A stretch of DNA of 64,000 bases from NCBI RefSeq assembly GCF_900107665.1, contig NZ_FNQT01000002.1, positions 374,286-438,285 on the forward strand. The letters are read 5' to 3'. Within the stretch, counting starts at the first letter, position 1. Every line of letters begins with the position of its first letter. The position numbers and the translations under genes are program-made. This DNA comes from Haloplanus vescus (lineage in GTDB: Archaea > Halobacteriota > Halobacteria > Halobacteriales > Haloferacaceae). Below the pieces are notes generated by a model, which had not been told where the DNA came from, did no database searches, and worked only from the letters and a program-made list of their open reading frames with translations. Shown here in pieces: positions 1 to 8,215 of the stretch.

Positions 1-587
1 AACTCGCAGACGGCGTCGAGCGCGTACCGACGCTCGATATCGACGCCGCCGGGTACGGCGCCGGCGACGCCGACGTGCCGAACCGGCCGAACGTGCTCCG
101 TGGCCTCGTCGGCGACGGCGAGGGCGGCCTGCGCCGCGAGGAAATCAGCGTGCTGGAGACGGCCGTTGACGACGTGACGCCGGAGGTACTCGGCGGGCTT
201 CAGGAGACACTCGCCGAGGTGGGGGCACGCGACGTGTCCGTCGTCCCGACGACGATGAAGAAATCCCGGCCCGGCCACCTCGTGAAGGTGGTCGTCCACC
301 CCGCAGACGCCGAACGCGTGGCGCGCCGCCTCGCCGAGGAGACGGGGACGCTCGGCGTGCGCGAGGGCGGCGCCGGCCACCGCTGGGTCGCGGACCGAAC
401 CGTCGAGACGGTGACGCTCGACATCGACGGCGTGACTCACGAGGTAGATGTGAAAGTCGCTACCGACGCCGACGGCGTCGTCTACGACGTGAGCGGGGAG
501 TACGACGACGCCCTCGCGGTGGCGGGCGAGACTGACCTGTCCGTGCGCGACGTGTTGCGGCGGGCCGAAGCGGCCGCCGAGACCTAG
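1..587 (+). CDS. larC: LarC nickel-pincer cofactor protein, C-terminal part
   Basis: C-terminal part of a LarC (DUF111) family protein. In Lactobacillus LarC is the CTP-dependent nickel-insertion enzyme that completes the nickel-pincer nucleotide cofactor of lactate racemase. The frame is open from base 3, so the start lies outside the window. About 194 residues are visible, including the family block ETAVDDVTPE and the later segment TTMKKSRPGHLVKVV. It ends at TAG 585-587, whose bases overlap the stop of the convergent gene on the other strand. No larA or larB is visible, so the cofactor's client enzyme in this organism is unknown. Family assignment is firm; the function is transferred from bacterial LarC. 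Confidence 0.88.
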   Translation, partial: LADGVERVPTLDIDAAGYGAGDADVPNRPNVLRGLVGDGEGGLRREEISVLETAVDDVTPEVLGGLQETLAEVGARDVSVVPTTMKKSRPGHLVKVVVHPADAERVARRLAEETGTLGVREGGAGHRWVADRTVETVTLDIDGVTHEVDVKVATDADGVVYDVSGEYDDALAVAGETDLSVRDVLRRAEAAAET

Positions 588-1312
588 CGCTCGCGGTGTT
601 CGGTCAGCGCCTCTTCGATTGACAGGTCGCCGGTGGCGACGCGGCGGGCGAGGGCGTCGTCGATGGTCCGGTCGTCGGCCGACACCTGGCGGGAGCGGTC
701 CTTGATTCGCTGGAGTTCGCCGGCGGTGGGGTCGACCTCTCGCGAGGTCACGCGCTCGCCCGACAGTCGGGCGATGTTGACCGCGGCGAGGACGTCGTCC
801 ATCCCCCGCGCGCCGCTCCCGAGGTAGGGCGTCGTCCCCGTCTCGTCGACGAGTTCGACCGTCACGTCTTCGAGATCGTTGACGAGGCGGGCGCTCTGAA
901 TCCGTGCCCCGTCGCCGATGCGAACGAGTGGGTCGGGCGCGTCGGCCACCTCGTCTCGAATCGTCTCGACGGCGTCGCCGAGTGGCACCTGGAACGCGGC
1001 GACGACCGTCTCGCCGGAGAGGACGGCGATGCCCGGCCGCGGACCGGGGTCGACGCCGACGACCGTCCGTCCATCGCCCCCGCGCAGGTGAGCGAGTGCT
1101 TCGTCGACGGCGCGGCGTGCCTCGTCTGCCGTCGCGGTCACGTGGTCGACCTCGCCCGTCGGAACTGGGTCATCGGGGGCGGTGACGACGACCGACGCGC
1201 CGTCGGGGAGGTCGTCGCCGGGTTCGACGGTGGTGAACGTCACGCCGCGCTCTCGGAGGCGGTCGACGACCTCGTGGTACAGTTCGAAATCCGCGGTGGC
1301 GACGACGATCAC
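584..1312 (-). CDS. RNase H/RuvC-fold conserved haloarchaeal protein
   Basis: 242-residue conserved-type protein of unknown function. Residues 84-100 (VVGVDPGPRPGIAVLSG) look like the first strand of an RNase H/RuvC-like fold with an acidic residue (D88), as in the archaeal DUF460-type proteins, but no full catalytic set can be assigned by eye. The GTG start at 1312 is chosen over a longer frame reaching 1429 because the extra N-terminus is Arg-rich and unlike haloarchaeal protein. A minus-strand TATA-like box at 1335-1341 lies 26 bases upstream, and this start leaves an intergenic promoter region for divergent radB. A nucleic-acid role beside radB is only an inference. Confidence 0.75.
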   Translation of the reverse strand: MIVVATADFELYHEVVDRLRERGVTFTTVEPGDDLPDGASVVVTAPDDPVPTGEVDHVTATADEARRAVDEALAHLRGGDGRTVVGVDPGPRPGIAVLSGETVVAAFQVPLGDAVETIRDEVADAPDPLVRIGDGARIQSARLVNDLEDVTVELVDETGTTPYLGSGARGMDDVLAAVNIARLSGERVTSREVDPTAGELQRIKDRSRQVSADDRTIDDALARRVATGDLSIEEALTEHRER

Positions 1313-1334
1313 GCCACTGCTTCGGTCCCGTCGC

Positions 1335-1375
1335 TGTAAAGCGTGTCGTGCCGGCCGCGGTGTCGAGGGTTTATG
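1335..1375. promoter_or_regulatory. Divergent promoters for the RNase H-like gene and radB
   Basis: GTAAAGC at 1335-1341 (GCTTTAC on the minus strand) is 26 bases from the GTG at 1312. TTTATG at 1370-1375 is 27 bases from the GTG at 1399. Both spacings fit leaderless archaeal transcripts and decide both start codons. Confidence 0.6.
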
Positions 1376-1398
1376 ACCCACAGCGACCCAGTGCGTGT

Positions 1399-2091
1399 GT
1401 GTCCGAGCCAGTCCCCATCGGCTGTCCACCGCTCGACGACCTGCTCGGCGGCGGGTTCGAGCGCGGCACCGTCACGCAGGTGTACGGCCCGCCGGCCGCC
1501 GGCAAGACGAATCTCGTGCTCTCGGCGGCAGTCCAGGTCGCCGCCGCCGACGGGACGGCCGTCTTCATCGACACCGAGGGACTCTCTATCGACCGCTTCC
1601 GCCAACTCGCCGAGGCGACCGCCGACGGCGACGACGTGGAGGAACTCACCTCCCGCATCGTCGTCTCGGAGGCTCACGACTTCGAGGAACAGGAGGAGGC
1701 GGTCCGGGACGCCGCGGACCTCGCCCCGCGTGCCGACCTGATCGTCCTCGACAGCGCGACGGGCTTCTACCGACTCGAACGCCACGACGACGACGCGGGC
1801 GAGACGCTCCGGCGCGTGGGCCGGCAGGTGACGCATCTGCTCTCGCTCGCTCGCAAACACGACCTCGCGGCGGTCGTCACGAATCAGGTGTTCACCGACC
1901 CTGACGGCGAGCGGTCGAAGGGCCTCGGCGGCCACACGCTCGACCACTGGACGGGGACGGTGCTCAGACTCGACCGGTTCCGCGGCGGCAACCGTCGAGC
2001 GACGCTAGAGAAACATCGGTCCAAACCCGCCGGCGAGTCGGCGGCGTTCCGCATCACCGGCGAGGGACTGGCCGCGAGCGACGACCTATAG
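1399..2091 (+). CDS. radB: DNA repair and recombination protein RadB
   Basis: RadB, the archaeal RecA/RadA paralogue thought to assist RadA in homologous recombination. It has the RecA core without the N-terminal helix-hairpin-helix domain of RadA. Walker A is GPPAAGKT at about residues 29-36, the Walker B-like strand is LIVLDSA, and there is a VVTNQVF segment near the end of the core. The GTG at 1399 gives 230 residues, normal for RadB. An upstream ATG at 1348 is less likely because a TATA-like TTTATG sits 27 bases before 1399. Its stop shares the palindrome CTATAG (2086-2091) with the convergent CBS gene. Confidence 0.9.
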   Translation: MSEPVPIGCPPLDDLLGGGFERGTVTQVYGPPAAGKTNLVLSAAVQVAAADGTAVFIDTEGLSIDRFRQLAEATADGDDVEELTSRIVVSEAHDFEEQEEAVRDAADLAPRADLIVLDSATGFYRLERHDDDAGETLRRVGRQVTHLLSLARKHDLAAVVTNQVFTDPDGERSKGLGGHTLDHWTGTVLRLDRFRGGNRRATLEKHRSKPAGESAAFRITGEGLAASDDL

Positions 2092-3228
2092 TTCGCCGAG
2101 CTTCCGGAGCAGCTGGCCGCGGTACTCCTCGTCGGCGATGAGGCCCTTCACTTCGAGGACGTTGCGTTCGAGCGTGTCGGCGGCGACGTGGAAGGCGTGG
2201 TCGGCGCCGTACCCCTCGCCCGTGCCGGCGACCTGGCCGCGGTTGGTCCGCAGGCGAATCTGACACTGGATGAGCGGCGTCCCGCGGAGTTTCTCCTTGT
2301 GTTCGTGGAAGCGAACGTGGGCGTGCTGGACCTGCATCTCCTGGTATTTGTCCGCCACCCCGGTAATCTCCTCGACGATTTCCTCGCGGCTGATGGTGTC
2401 GAGCAGCGCCACGTTGGTGATCTGGACGTCCATCTGCCCCTCCTCGGTGAAGGTGAGCGCGCGGAGCACGTCCGTCTTGGTGAGGACGCCGGCGACGCTG
2501 TCGCCGCCCTCCTCGTCGGTGACGACGAGCCCGGAGATGTCGTTGTCGAGCATCCGTCGGACGGCGTCTTCGACGGTTTCGTCGCCCGTGGCGGTCAGCA
2601 CGGGGCTGCTCATGAGGTCGTACACCGGGATGTCGAGCATCCGGTCGAGGTCGCCGCGGCGGTCACCGCGTCCCTGCCGGTCGGCGTCGCGGACGACGAA
2701 GTCGACGATGTCGTGCGTGGTGAGCACGCCGGTGAGGTAGCCGTCCTCGTCGACGACGGGCAGCCGCGAGATGCCGTGCTTGCGAAGGCGGTTGATGGCC
2801 TGTCCGACGTGGGACTGCTCGTTGACGGTGACGACGTCCGCGGTCCGAATCTGCTCGACGGTCAGCGCGTCGAGGCTGTCGAGCACCGCTTCGAGGATAG
2901 CGTCGGCGGTGACGATGCCCCACAGATTCTCGCCCTCGTAGACGGGCGCAATCTTGGTGTTGCCCTCGACGAGCACGCGCGCCACTTCGCGGACGTCCTC
3001 GGTCCGGTCGACCCGCGGCGCAGACTTCATCAGCACGCTCGCTTTCGTGTCGTTCTCGATGCGCGAGCGAACGAGGTCACGCTCGCCGATGACGCCCGCG
3101 TATTCGCCGTCGCGCGTGACGATGAGTCCCTTCGGATTTTCGCGCTCGAAAATCGAACGGACCTTCCCCAGGCGCTCGCCAACGTCGACTTCGGTGTAGT
3201 CGGAGATGGCAATCTCGGAAATATCCAT
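2086..3228 (-). CDS. Four-CBS-domain protein with C-terminal HPF/RaiA-like domain
   Basis: 380-residue cytoplasmic protein. Four CBS modules lie at about residues 8-60, 66-118, 131-180 and 203-258; they come as two Bateman pairs of the kind that bind adenine nucleotides. Residues 267-361 have the strand/helix pattern of the ribosome hibernation fold (HPF/RaiA/S30AE), starting DVQITNVALLDTISREEIVE and ending in the helix VAADTLERNVLEVK. This suggests an energy-sensing protein that may bind ribosomes. CBS proteins are known as hibernation factors in some archaea, but this role is inferred here. A possible TATA (3254-3260) lies 29 bases upstream of ATG 3228. Confidence 0.8.
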   Translation of the reverse strand: MDISEIAISDYTEVDVGERLGKVRSIFERENPKGLIVTRDGEYAGVIGERDLVRSRIENDTKASVLMKSAPRVDRTEDVREVARVLVEGNTKIAPVYEGENLWGIVTADAILEAVLDSLDALTVEQIRTADVVTVNEQSHVGQAINRLRKHGISRLPVVDEDGYLTGVLTTHDIVDFVVRDADRQGRGDRRGDLDRMLDIPVYDLMSSPVLTATGDETVEDAVRRMLDNDISGLVVTDEEGGDSVAGVLTKTDVLRALTFTEEGQMDVQITNVALLDTISREEIVEEITGVADKYQEMQVQHAHVRFHEHKEKLRGTPLIQCQIRLRTNRGQVAGTGEGYGADHAFHVAADTLERNVLEVKGLIADEEYRGQLLRKLGEL

Positions 3229-3357
3229 GGGTGTACGTGCAGCGCACGATGGCTTGAAAGTTGTTCCTTCGACCTAACTGGTGAGAATCACCCCGCCGAC
3301 GCGGTAATCTTTGCGCGGAGGTCTACGCTTTAGGCCCACAGCGGCGTTGCGGCCACG

Positions 3358-4107
3358 GTGGCCCGTTCGAACGTGCCCATCGTCGCGAACCGGTGGCTAC
3401 TGCGCCGCGTCGCCCGCCCCGTGGTGGCGCTCGTCGGCGTCGTCGTCGCCGGTGTCGCCGGGTTCGTCTACGTCGGCGGCGTTGGTCTCGTCGACGCGGC
3501 GTTCTGGCTGCTCGACCCGTCGAGTATCGCGCTGTACTACCAGACCCGGTCGGGACCCGTCGAGCGCGTCAAGACGTTCGCCATCGTCGTGCGTGTGGCG
3601 CTCGTCGCGGCGCTCCTCTGGACCGGCGAGACGGCGTTGACGGCGGCGTTCGGCGGACAGATTCGGGAGGAACTCAAACGCGTGAAAAACCAACGAGAGC
3701 GAGCGTCGGTCGACGACCACGTCGTTATCTGTGGCTACGGCATGTTCGGACAGACCGTCGCCGAGCGAGCGCGGGCGCGTGACCGCGATGTCGTCGTCGT
3801 CGAGAGCGACCCGGCCCAGTACGAACGCGTCCTCGATGACGGCTTCCTCGGCGTCGAGGGCGACGCCAGACACGAGGGCGTGCTGGCGGACGCGGGCGTC
3901 GAGCGTGCGTCGTCGCTCGTCGCCGCCATCGACGACTCGAACGCGAACATCCAAATCGCCCTCCTCGCGACCCAGCTCGCACCGGACCTGACCGTCGTCG
4001 TCCGCGTCGGCGACGAGACGTACGAATCCGTCGCCCGCCACGCCGGCGCCGACGAGGTCATCATCCCCGAAGTCGCCGGCGGCGAGCAGGTGGTCGACCG
4101 ATGGTGA
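3358..4107 (+). CDS. Channel-like membrane protein with TrkA-N (RCK) domain
   Basis: 249-residue protein arranged like a two-helix potassium channel with a cytoplasmic RCK domain. Transmembrane segments lie at about 21-40 and 72-90, and a TrkA-N Rossmann domain starts with VVICGYGMFG near residue 122 and runs to the end. The re-entrant region between the helices (FWLLDPSSIALYYQ, about 49-62) does not contain a TVGYGD-type selectivity filter, so conduction of potassium cannot be assumed. GTG at 3358 is chosen because CTTTAGG (3328-3334) is 27 bases upstream. It could be a ligand-sensing membrane protein derived from a channel. Confidence 0.75.
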   Translation: MARSNVPIVANRWLLRRVARPVVALVGVVVAGVAGFVYVGGVGLVDAAFWLLDPSSIALYYQTRSGPVERVKTFAIVVRVALVAALLWTGETALTAAFGGQIREELKRVKNQRERASVDDHVVICGYGMFGQTVAERARARDRDVVVVESDPAQYERVLDDGFLGVEGDARHEGVLADAGVERASSLVAAIDDSNANIQIALLATQLAPDLTVVVRVGDETYESVARHAGADEVIIPEVAGGEQVVDRW

Positions 4108-4175
4108 CACGCATCGCGTATCACGAGCTATATTTGCTGGCCAACAGATGACCCGGTAACTCACACGCTTCACCT

Positions 4176-4289
4176 ATGCAGACACCGCACACGTCCCGTC
4201 GCCCGAACGCCCCGACAGACCGTCGCGAGCAGCACGATAGTCGAATCGGCTGGCCCGTCGCGTCTGTAGCACGCTATCTGGAGACGTAA
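4176..4289 (+). CDS. Possible 37-residue ORF upstream of the sensor kinase
   Basis: ATG at 4176 to TAA at 4287-4289, starting MQTPHTSRRPNAPTDRREQ. It ends 4 bases before the kinase ATG at 4294, so it could be a short leader gene coupled to it. The TATA-like CTATATTT at 4128-4135 would start a transcript near 4155. Composition is basic and no family is recognisable. It may instead be noncoding leader. Confidence 0.25.
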   Translation: MQTPHTSRRPNAPTDRREQHDSRIGWPVASVARYLET

Positions 4290-4293
4290 TCGA

Positions 4294-6441
4294 ATGGCAA
4301 CGACGGACACGCTCGAACGCCTCGACGAAATCGTCCTCCTCCACGTCGACGACGACGCCTCGTTCGCCCAACTCGCGTCGACGTTTCTCGAACGACAGGA
4401 CGACCGCTTCCGCGTCGAGACGGCGACCAGCGTCGACGAGGGCCTCGCCCGCCTCGACGACTGCGACGTCGACTGTATCGTCTCCGACTACGACATGCCG
4501 GGACAGACCGGCATCGACTTCCTCGAAACCGTCCGTGACCGGGACGCCGACCTCCCCTTTATTCTCTACACCGGCAAGGGGAGCGAGACAGTCGCGAGTG
4601 ACGCGTTCTCGGCCGGTGCGACCGACTACCTCCAGAAAGCGAGCGGCACCGAGCAGTACACGCTCCTCGCGAACAAGGTGACAAACTACGTCGAAAAGTA
4701 CCGCGCCGAGCGCGAGGTTCACCGCCGGTCGCGGGCGATGCAGACGGCGACGGAGGGCATCGCGATTCTCGACGCGGCGGGCCGATACGTCTCGCTCAAC
4801 GAGGCCTACGCGGACATCTGTGGTATCGCCCCCGATGACTTGGTCGGCGAGTGTTGGGACCGCACGCTCACGGACGCCGAAGCCGAGCGACTTCGGGCCG
4901 AGGCGTTCCCGAAACTGGCGGCGCAGTCGCCGTGGAGCGGGGAGGCGACCGGGCGCCGCCCCGACGGGAGCACGTACCTGAAGCAGCTCTCGCTCGCACC
5001 CCTCGAAGACGGCGGTCACGTCTGTATCGTCCGCGACATCACCGAGCAGCGAAAGCGAGAACGGGAGCGTCGTCGCTACGAGCACATGCTGAACGCGATG
5101 ACCGAGTGTGTCGGCATCTACGACCACGAGGGGCGGTTCGTGGCGGCCAACGAGTCTCTCGCGTCCTTCTACGACTTGGACCCCCAGACGCTCGAGGGTC
5201 GGCACAGCGCGCTCATCCAGCGGCTTCGTGATTCCGCCGAAGACGACCCGTATCGAGAGTTGCTCGCCGGCGAGCGTGACGAACTCTGCGGCGAGTTCGA
5301 GGACGACTTCCCGAACCACGGACACGCGCTGGTCGAATATCGGTTCACGCCCTTGACCATCGACGGCGACATCGAAGGGGCCGTCGGCGTCGCCCGCACC
5401 GTTACCGACCGCGAACGACGCGAGTGGCAGTTCCGCCGCTACGAGCGCATCGTCGAGGTGTCAGGCGACCCGGTCTACACGCTCGACACCGACGGCAACT
5501 TCACCTTCGTCAACGACCGGTTCGTCGAGCTGACCGGCTACGACCGGGACGCGATTCTCGGCGAACACGTCTCGCTCCTGATGGACGACGAGGACATCGA
5601 GACGGGGCGACGGCTGATTACGTCTCTCCTCACCGGCGACGACGACCGGGACACCTTCGAGATGGACGTCACCACCGCGTCGGGGAGCGTCTGTACCTGT
5701 GAAGCCAACGTCGCACTCGTCGTCACCGACGGAGAGTTTCGGGGCACCGTGGGCGTCCTGCGCGACATCACCGAGCGCAAACGGCGCGCGGCGGAGCTCC
5801 GACGGAAGAACGACCGCTTGGAGCGGTTCACCGACATCGTCAGCCACGACCTTCGCAACCCACTCAACGTCGCGCAGGGCCGTCTCGAACTGGCGCGCGA
5901 GACGGTCGACGACCCCGACCACCTCGACACCGCCGCCGCGTCGCTCGACCGCTGTCAGCGACTCATCGACGACCTCCTCTCACTCGCCCGAGACGGGAAG
6001 TACATCGACGACACCGAACCGGTCTCGCTCGCCGCCGCCGCCCGAGAGAGCTGGCGACACGTCGAAACCGGCGACGCGACACTCGCCGTCGACACCGAGG
6101 CGACGGTCCGCGCTGACCGAAGCCGCCTCCACCAACTCCTCGAGAATCTCGTTCGCAACGCCGTCGACCACGGCCCGACGGGAGGTGACCGAGCGGCGAC
6201 TCTCACCATCACCGTCGGCGACTGCCCCGACGGGTTCTACGTCGCCGACGACGGCCCGGGCATTCCCCCGGACGAACGCGCTCACGTGTTCGATTCGGGC
6301 TACTCCACCAGCGCAGACGGGACGGGGTTCGGCCTCAGCATCGTCCGCGCCATCGCGGAGGCCCACGAGTGGTCCGTCGCCGCCACCGAGAGCGACGACG
6401 GCGGCGCCCGCATCGAGGTGACGGGTGTCGAGTCCGCGTAG
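4294..6441 (+). CDS. Hybrid sensor histidine kinase: REC-PAS-PAS-PAS-HisKA-HATPase
   Basis: 715-residue soluble signal-transduction kinase. An N-terminal receiver domain (residues 13-120) carries the phosphoacceptor Asp65 (IVSDYDMPG) and conserved Lys115. Three PAS domains follow at about 148-250, 262-375 and 383-498, each ending in a D-I/V-T-E/D motif. The HisKA domain has His519 in VSHDLRNPLN, and the HATPase domain shows N (LVRNAVDHG), G1 (DDGPGIP) and G2 (GTGFGLS) boxes. There are no membrane helices, so it likely senses an internal signal or redox state. No output response regulator lies nearby. This REC-first layout is common in haloarchaea; the ligand cannot be predicted. Confidence 0.92.
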   Translation: MATTDTLERLDEIVLLHVDDDASFAQLASTFLERQDDRFRVETATSVDEGLARLDDCDVDCIVSDYDMPGQTGIDFLETVRDRDADLPFILYTGKGSETVASDAFSAGATDYLQKASGTEQYTLLANKVTNYVEKYRAEREVHRRSRAMQTATEGIAILDAAGRYVSLNEAYADICGIAPDDLVGECWDRTLTDAEAERLRAEAFPKLAAQSPWSGEATGRRPDGSTYLKQLSLAPLEDGGHVCIVRDITEQRKRERERRRYEHMLNAMTECVGIYDHEGRFVAANESLASFYDLDPQTLEGRHSALIQRLRDSAEDDPYRELLAGERDELCGEFEDDFPNHGHALVEYRFTPLTIDGDIEGAVGVARTVTDRERREWQFRRYERIVEVSGDPVYTLDTDGNFTFVNDRFVELTGYDRDAILGEHVSLLMDDEDIETGRRLITSLLTGDDDRDTFEMDVTTASGSVCTCEANVALVVTDGEFRGTVGVLRDITERKRRAAELRRKNDRLERFTDIVSHDLRNPLNVAQGRLELARETVDDPDHLDTAAASLDRCQRLIDDLLSLARDGKYIDDTEPVSLAAAARESWRHVETGDATLAVDTEATVRADRSRLHQLLENLVRNAVDHGPTGGDRAATLTITVGDCPDGFYVADDGPGIPPDERAHVFDSGYSTSADGTGFGLSIVRAIAEAHEWSVAATESDDGGARIEVTGVESA

Positions 6442-6489
6442 AGCGGGCTGGATGAGTTGTCGGCGAAGGGACTAGTCCACACAGACCAG

Positions 6490-6498
6490 TTTACTTTT
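6490..6498 (+). promoter_or_regulatory. TATA-like box for the small gene at 6523
   Basis: TTTACTTTT at 6490-6498 is centred about 28 bases before ATG 6523, which fits a leaderless transcript and supports that start over an in-frame ATG at 6457. Confidence 0.5.
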
Positions 6499-6522
6499 CA
6501 ACATAGTGTACGAGTTCGTAGC

Positions 6523-6885
6523 ATGTCCAAAATCGCCGACGCGATACAGAGTTTCGAGGGGCATACCCCTCGCGCTATCGCGGACCTCAGAAGCACGACC
6601 TGGGAGCTCGAGTTCGTCCGTGACGACGTGAAGGGGCGCTACTCGGACGATGACCTCGACGAGGCGTACCGACTGGTCATGGCGAACCACATCACGGGCG
6701 ACGATTTCAAGTCGCTCATCGGCGAATCCCAGTTCAACGCCCAGACGCTCTTTTTCGACGACATCATCGCCTTCTTCTTCCCCTCGAAACGGTACGAAGG
6801 CGTCTTTGTCTCCTTCGATTACGAGGACGGCTTCCCGGCGGACGAGTTCGTGACACACGTTTCGAAGGTGTGGGACGAGGAGTGA
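6523..6885 (+). CDS. Conserved-type hypothetical protein, 120 residues
   Basis: Small acidic soluble protein beginning MSKIADAIQSFEGHTPRAI. It has no membrane segment and no motif I can name. Aromatic-rich stretches such as TLFFDDIIAFFFPSKRY and GVFVSFDYEDGFP suggest a compact alpha/beta fold. High third-position GC and the spaced TATA support a real gene. It is preceded by the sensor kinase on the same strand but has its own promoter, so co-function is not implied. Function unknown. Confidence 0.7.
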   Translation: MSKIADAIQSFEGHTPRAIADLRSTTWELEFVRDDVKGRYSDDDLDEAYRLVMANHITGDDFKSLIGESQFNAQTLFFDDIIAFFFPSKRYEGVFVSFDYEDGFPADEFVTHVSKVWDEE

Positions 6886-6932
6886 GCGGGTGTCGAAGCC
6901 GCGACGCTCGGTAGTTAAAGTGTAGAAAGTAG

Positions 6933-7007
6933 TGGGTTGGGGCAGATTTGAACTGCCGGCCTCCTCCATGTCAAGGAGGTGTCATAACCAGACTAGACCA
7001 CCAACCC
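6933..7007 (-). tRNA. tRNA-Val (GAC)
   Basis: Reading the minus strand, the acceptor stem GGGTTGG pairs with CCAACCC, followed by discriminator A. The anticodon loop TTGACAT between CTCC/GGAG pairs gives anticodon GAC (valine). The T-arm GGCAG-TTCAAAT-CTGCC is intact. Length is 75 nt, with no intron and no encoded CCA. Unlike tRNA-Gly and tRNA-Glu in this window, no copy of its 3' end follows it. Confidence 0.95.
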
Positions 7008-7160
7008 GGTCGTGACGTGCTTTCGAACGCATTCCTACGTACCGCCGGCCAGTAATTGAACCTTTCGGAACCGCGACCCGCGCGGCGATTTCGGGGGATA
7101 TATGAGCCACGAACCAGCGCGCCTTGCGCCCCCGTTCGTCCGCCCGAACGCGACGACAGG

Positions 7161-7217
7161 TTTAAGCAAGTGTATAGATTTGTTCATCACAAACCGAACT
7201 CATACACTGGTGTTCAT
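7161..7217 (+). promoter_or_regulatory. trpD promoter with repeated TGTTCAT element
   Basis: TTTAAG at 7161-7166 is the likely TATA box, giving a start near 7190 and a leader of about 30 bases. The heptamer TGTTCAT occurs at 7181-7187 and again at 7211-7217, exactly 30 bases apart, bracketing the predicted start. This layout suggests an operator for tryptophan control, but no protein is known to bind it. Confidence 0.45.
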
Positions 7218-7219
7218 TA

Positions 7220-8215
7220 ATGCAGGACTATATCGAGCGCGTGACCGAGGGCGAGGATCTGACACTGGACGAGGCGCGGGACGCGGCCCGGGCCGTCTTC
7301 GAGGAAGCGACCGAGGCACAGATTGGGGCGTTGCTGGCAGCGCTTCGGTCGAAGGGTGAGACGGAGACGGAGATTGCTGGCTTCGCACAGGGGATGCGCG
7401 ATGCGGCGCGGACCATCGACCCCGACCGTGCGCCGCTGGTCGACACCTGCGGGACCGGCGGCGACGACTACGACACCATCAACGTCTCCACGACGAGCGC
7501 CATCGTCGCCGCGGGGGCGGACGTCGCCGTCGCCAAGCACGGCAACTACTCCGTCTCCTCCTCGTCGGGGAGCGCGGACGTTCTCGACGTCGCGGGCGTG
7601 AACGTCGAAGCGGAACCGCCGGCCGTCGAGTCGGCCATCGAACGCGATGGCATCGGGTTCATGCTCGCGCCGGTGTTCCACCCGGCGATGAAGGCGGTCA
7701 TCGGCCCGCGGAAGGAACTCGGGATGCGGACGGTGTTCAACATCTTGGGGCCGCTGACCAACCCCGCCGGTGCGGACGCACAGGTCGTCGGCGTCTACGA
7801 CCCCGACCTCGTCCCCGTCCTCGCTCGCGCGCTCGCGAAGATGAACGTCGAACGGGCGCTGGTCGTCCACGGGTCCGGCATGGACGAAATCGCGCTCCAC
7901 GACGCGACCACCGTCGCGGAAGTTGACGGCGACACCGTGACGGAGTACACGCTGACGCCGGCGGACATGGGACTGGAGCAGGCACCCATCGAGGCCGTCG
8001 CCGGCGGCGACCCCGAGGAAAACGCCGCGGACCTGGAGGGCATCGTCACCGGGTCGGTCACGGGGCCGAAACGTGACATCATCCTCGCGAATGCGGGCGC
8101 GGCAATCTACATCGCGGGCGCTGCGGAGGACCTATCCGCGGGCGTCGAGGCGGCACGCGAAGCCATCGACTCGGGCGCCGCCGCCGCCACGCTGGACGAC
8201 CTGCGAGGTGTCTGA
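7220..8215 (+). CDS. trpD: Anthranilate phosphoribosyltransferase
   Basis: TrpD transfers phosphoribose from PRPP to anthranilate, the second step from chorismate to tryptophan. The 331-residue length is typical. The glycine-rich PRPP loop reads CGTGGDDYDTINVST (about residues 77-91), and the anthranilate-site motif KHGNYSVSSSSGSADVL follows. ATG at 7220 begins the operon. Its stop TGA overlaps the trpF ATG (TGATG at 8213-8217), so the two are translationally coupled. The order trpD-F-E-G matches the haloarchaeal trpDFEG operon described in Haloferax; trpCBA is not in this window. Confidence 0.97.
   Translation: MQDYIERVTEGEDLTLDEARDAARAVFEEATEAQIGALLAALRSKGETETEIAGFAQGMRDAARTIDPDRAPLVDTCGTGGDDYDTINVSTTSAIVAAGADVAVAKHGNYSVSSSSGSADVLDVAGVNVEAEPPAVESAIERDGIGFMLAPVFHPAMKAVIGPRKELGMRTVFNILGPLTNPAGADAQVVGVYDPDLVPVLARALAKMNVERALVVHGSGMDEIALHDATTVAEVDGDTVTEYTLTPADMGLEQAPIEAVAGGDPEENAADLEGIVTGSVTGPKRDIILANAGAAIYIAGAAEDLSAGVEAAREAIDSGAAAATLDDLRGV

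Noticed and set aside
7102-7359. 85-codon frame before trpD
   Set aside because: It runs across the trp promoter and into trpD in another frame; Arg/Gly-rich end is typical of a shadow.
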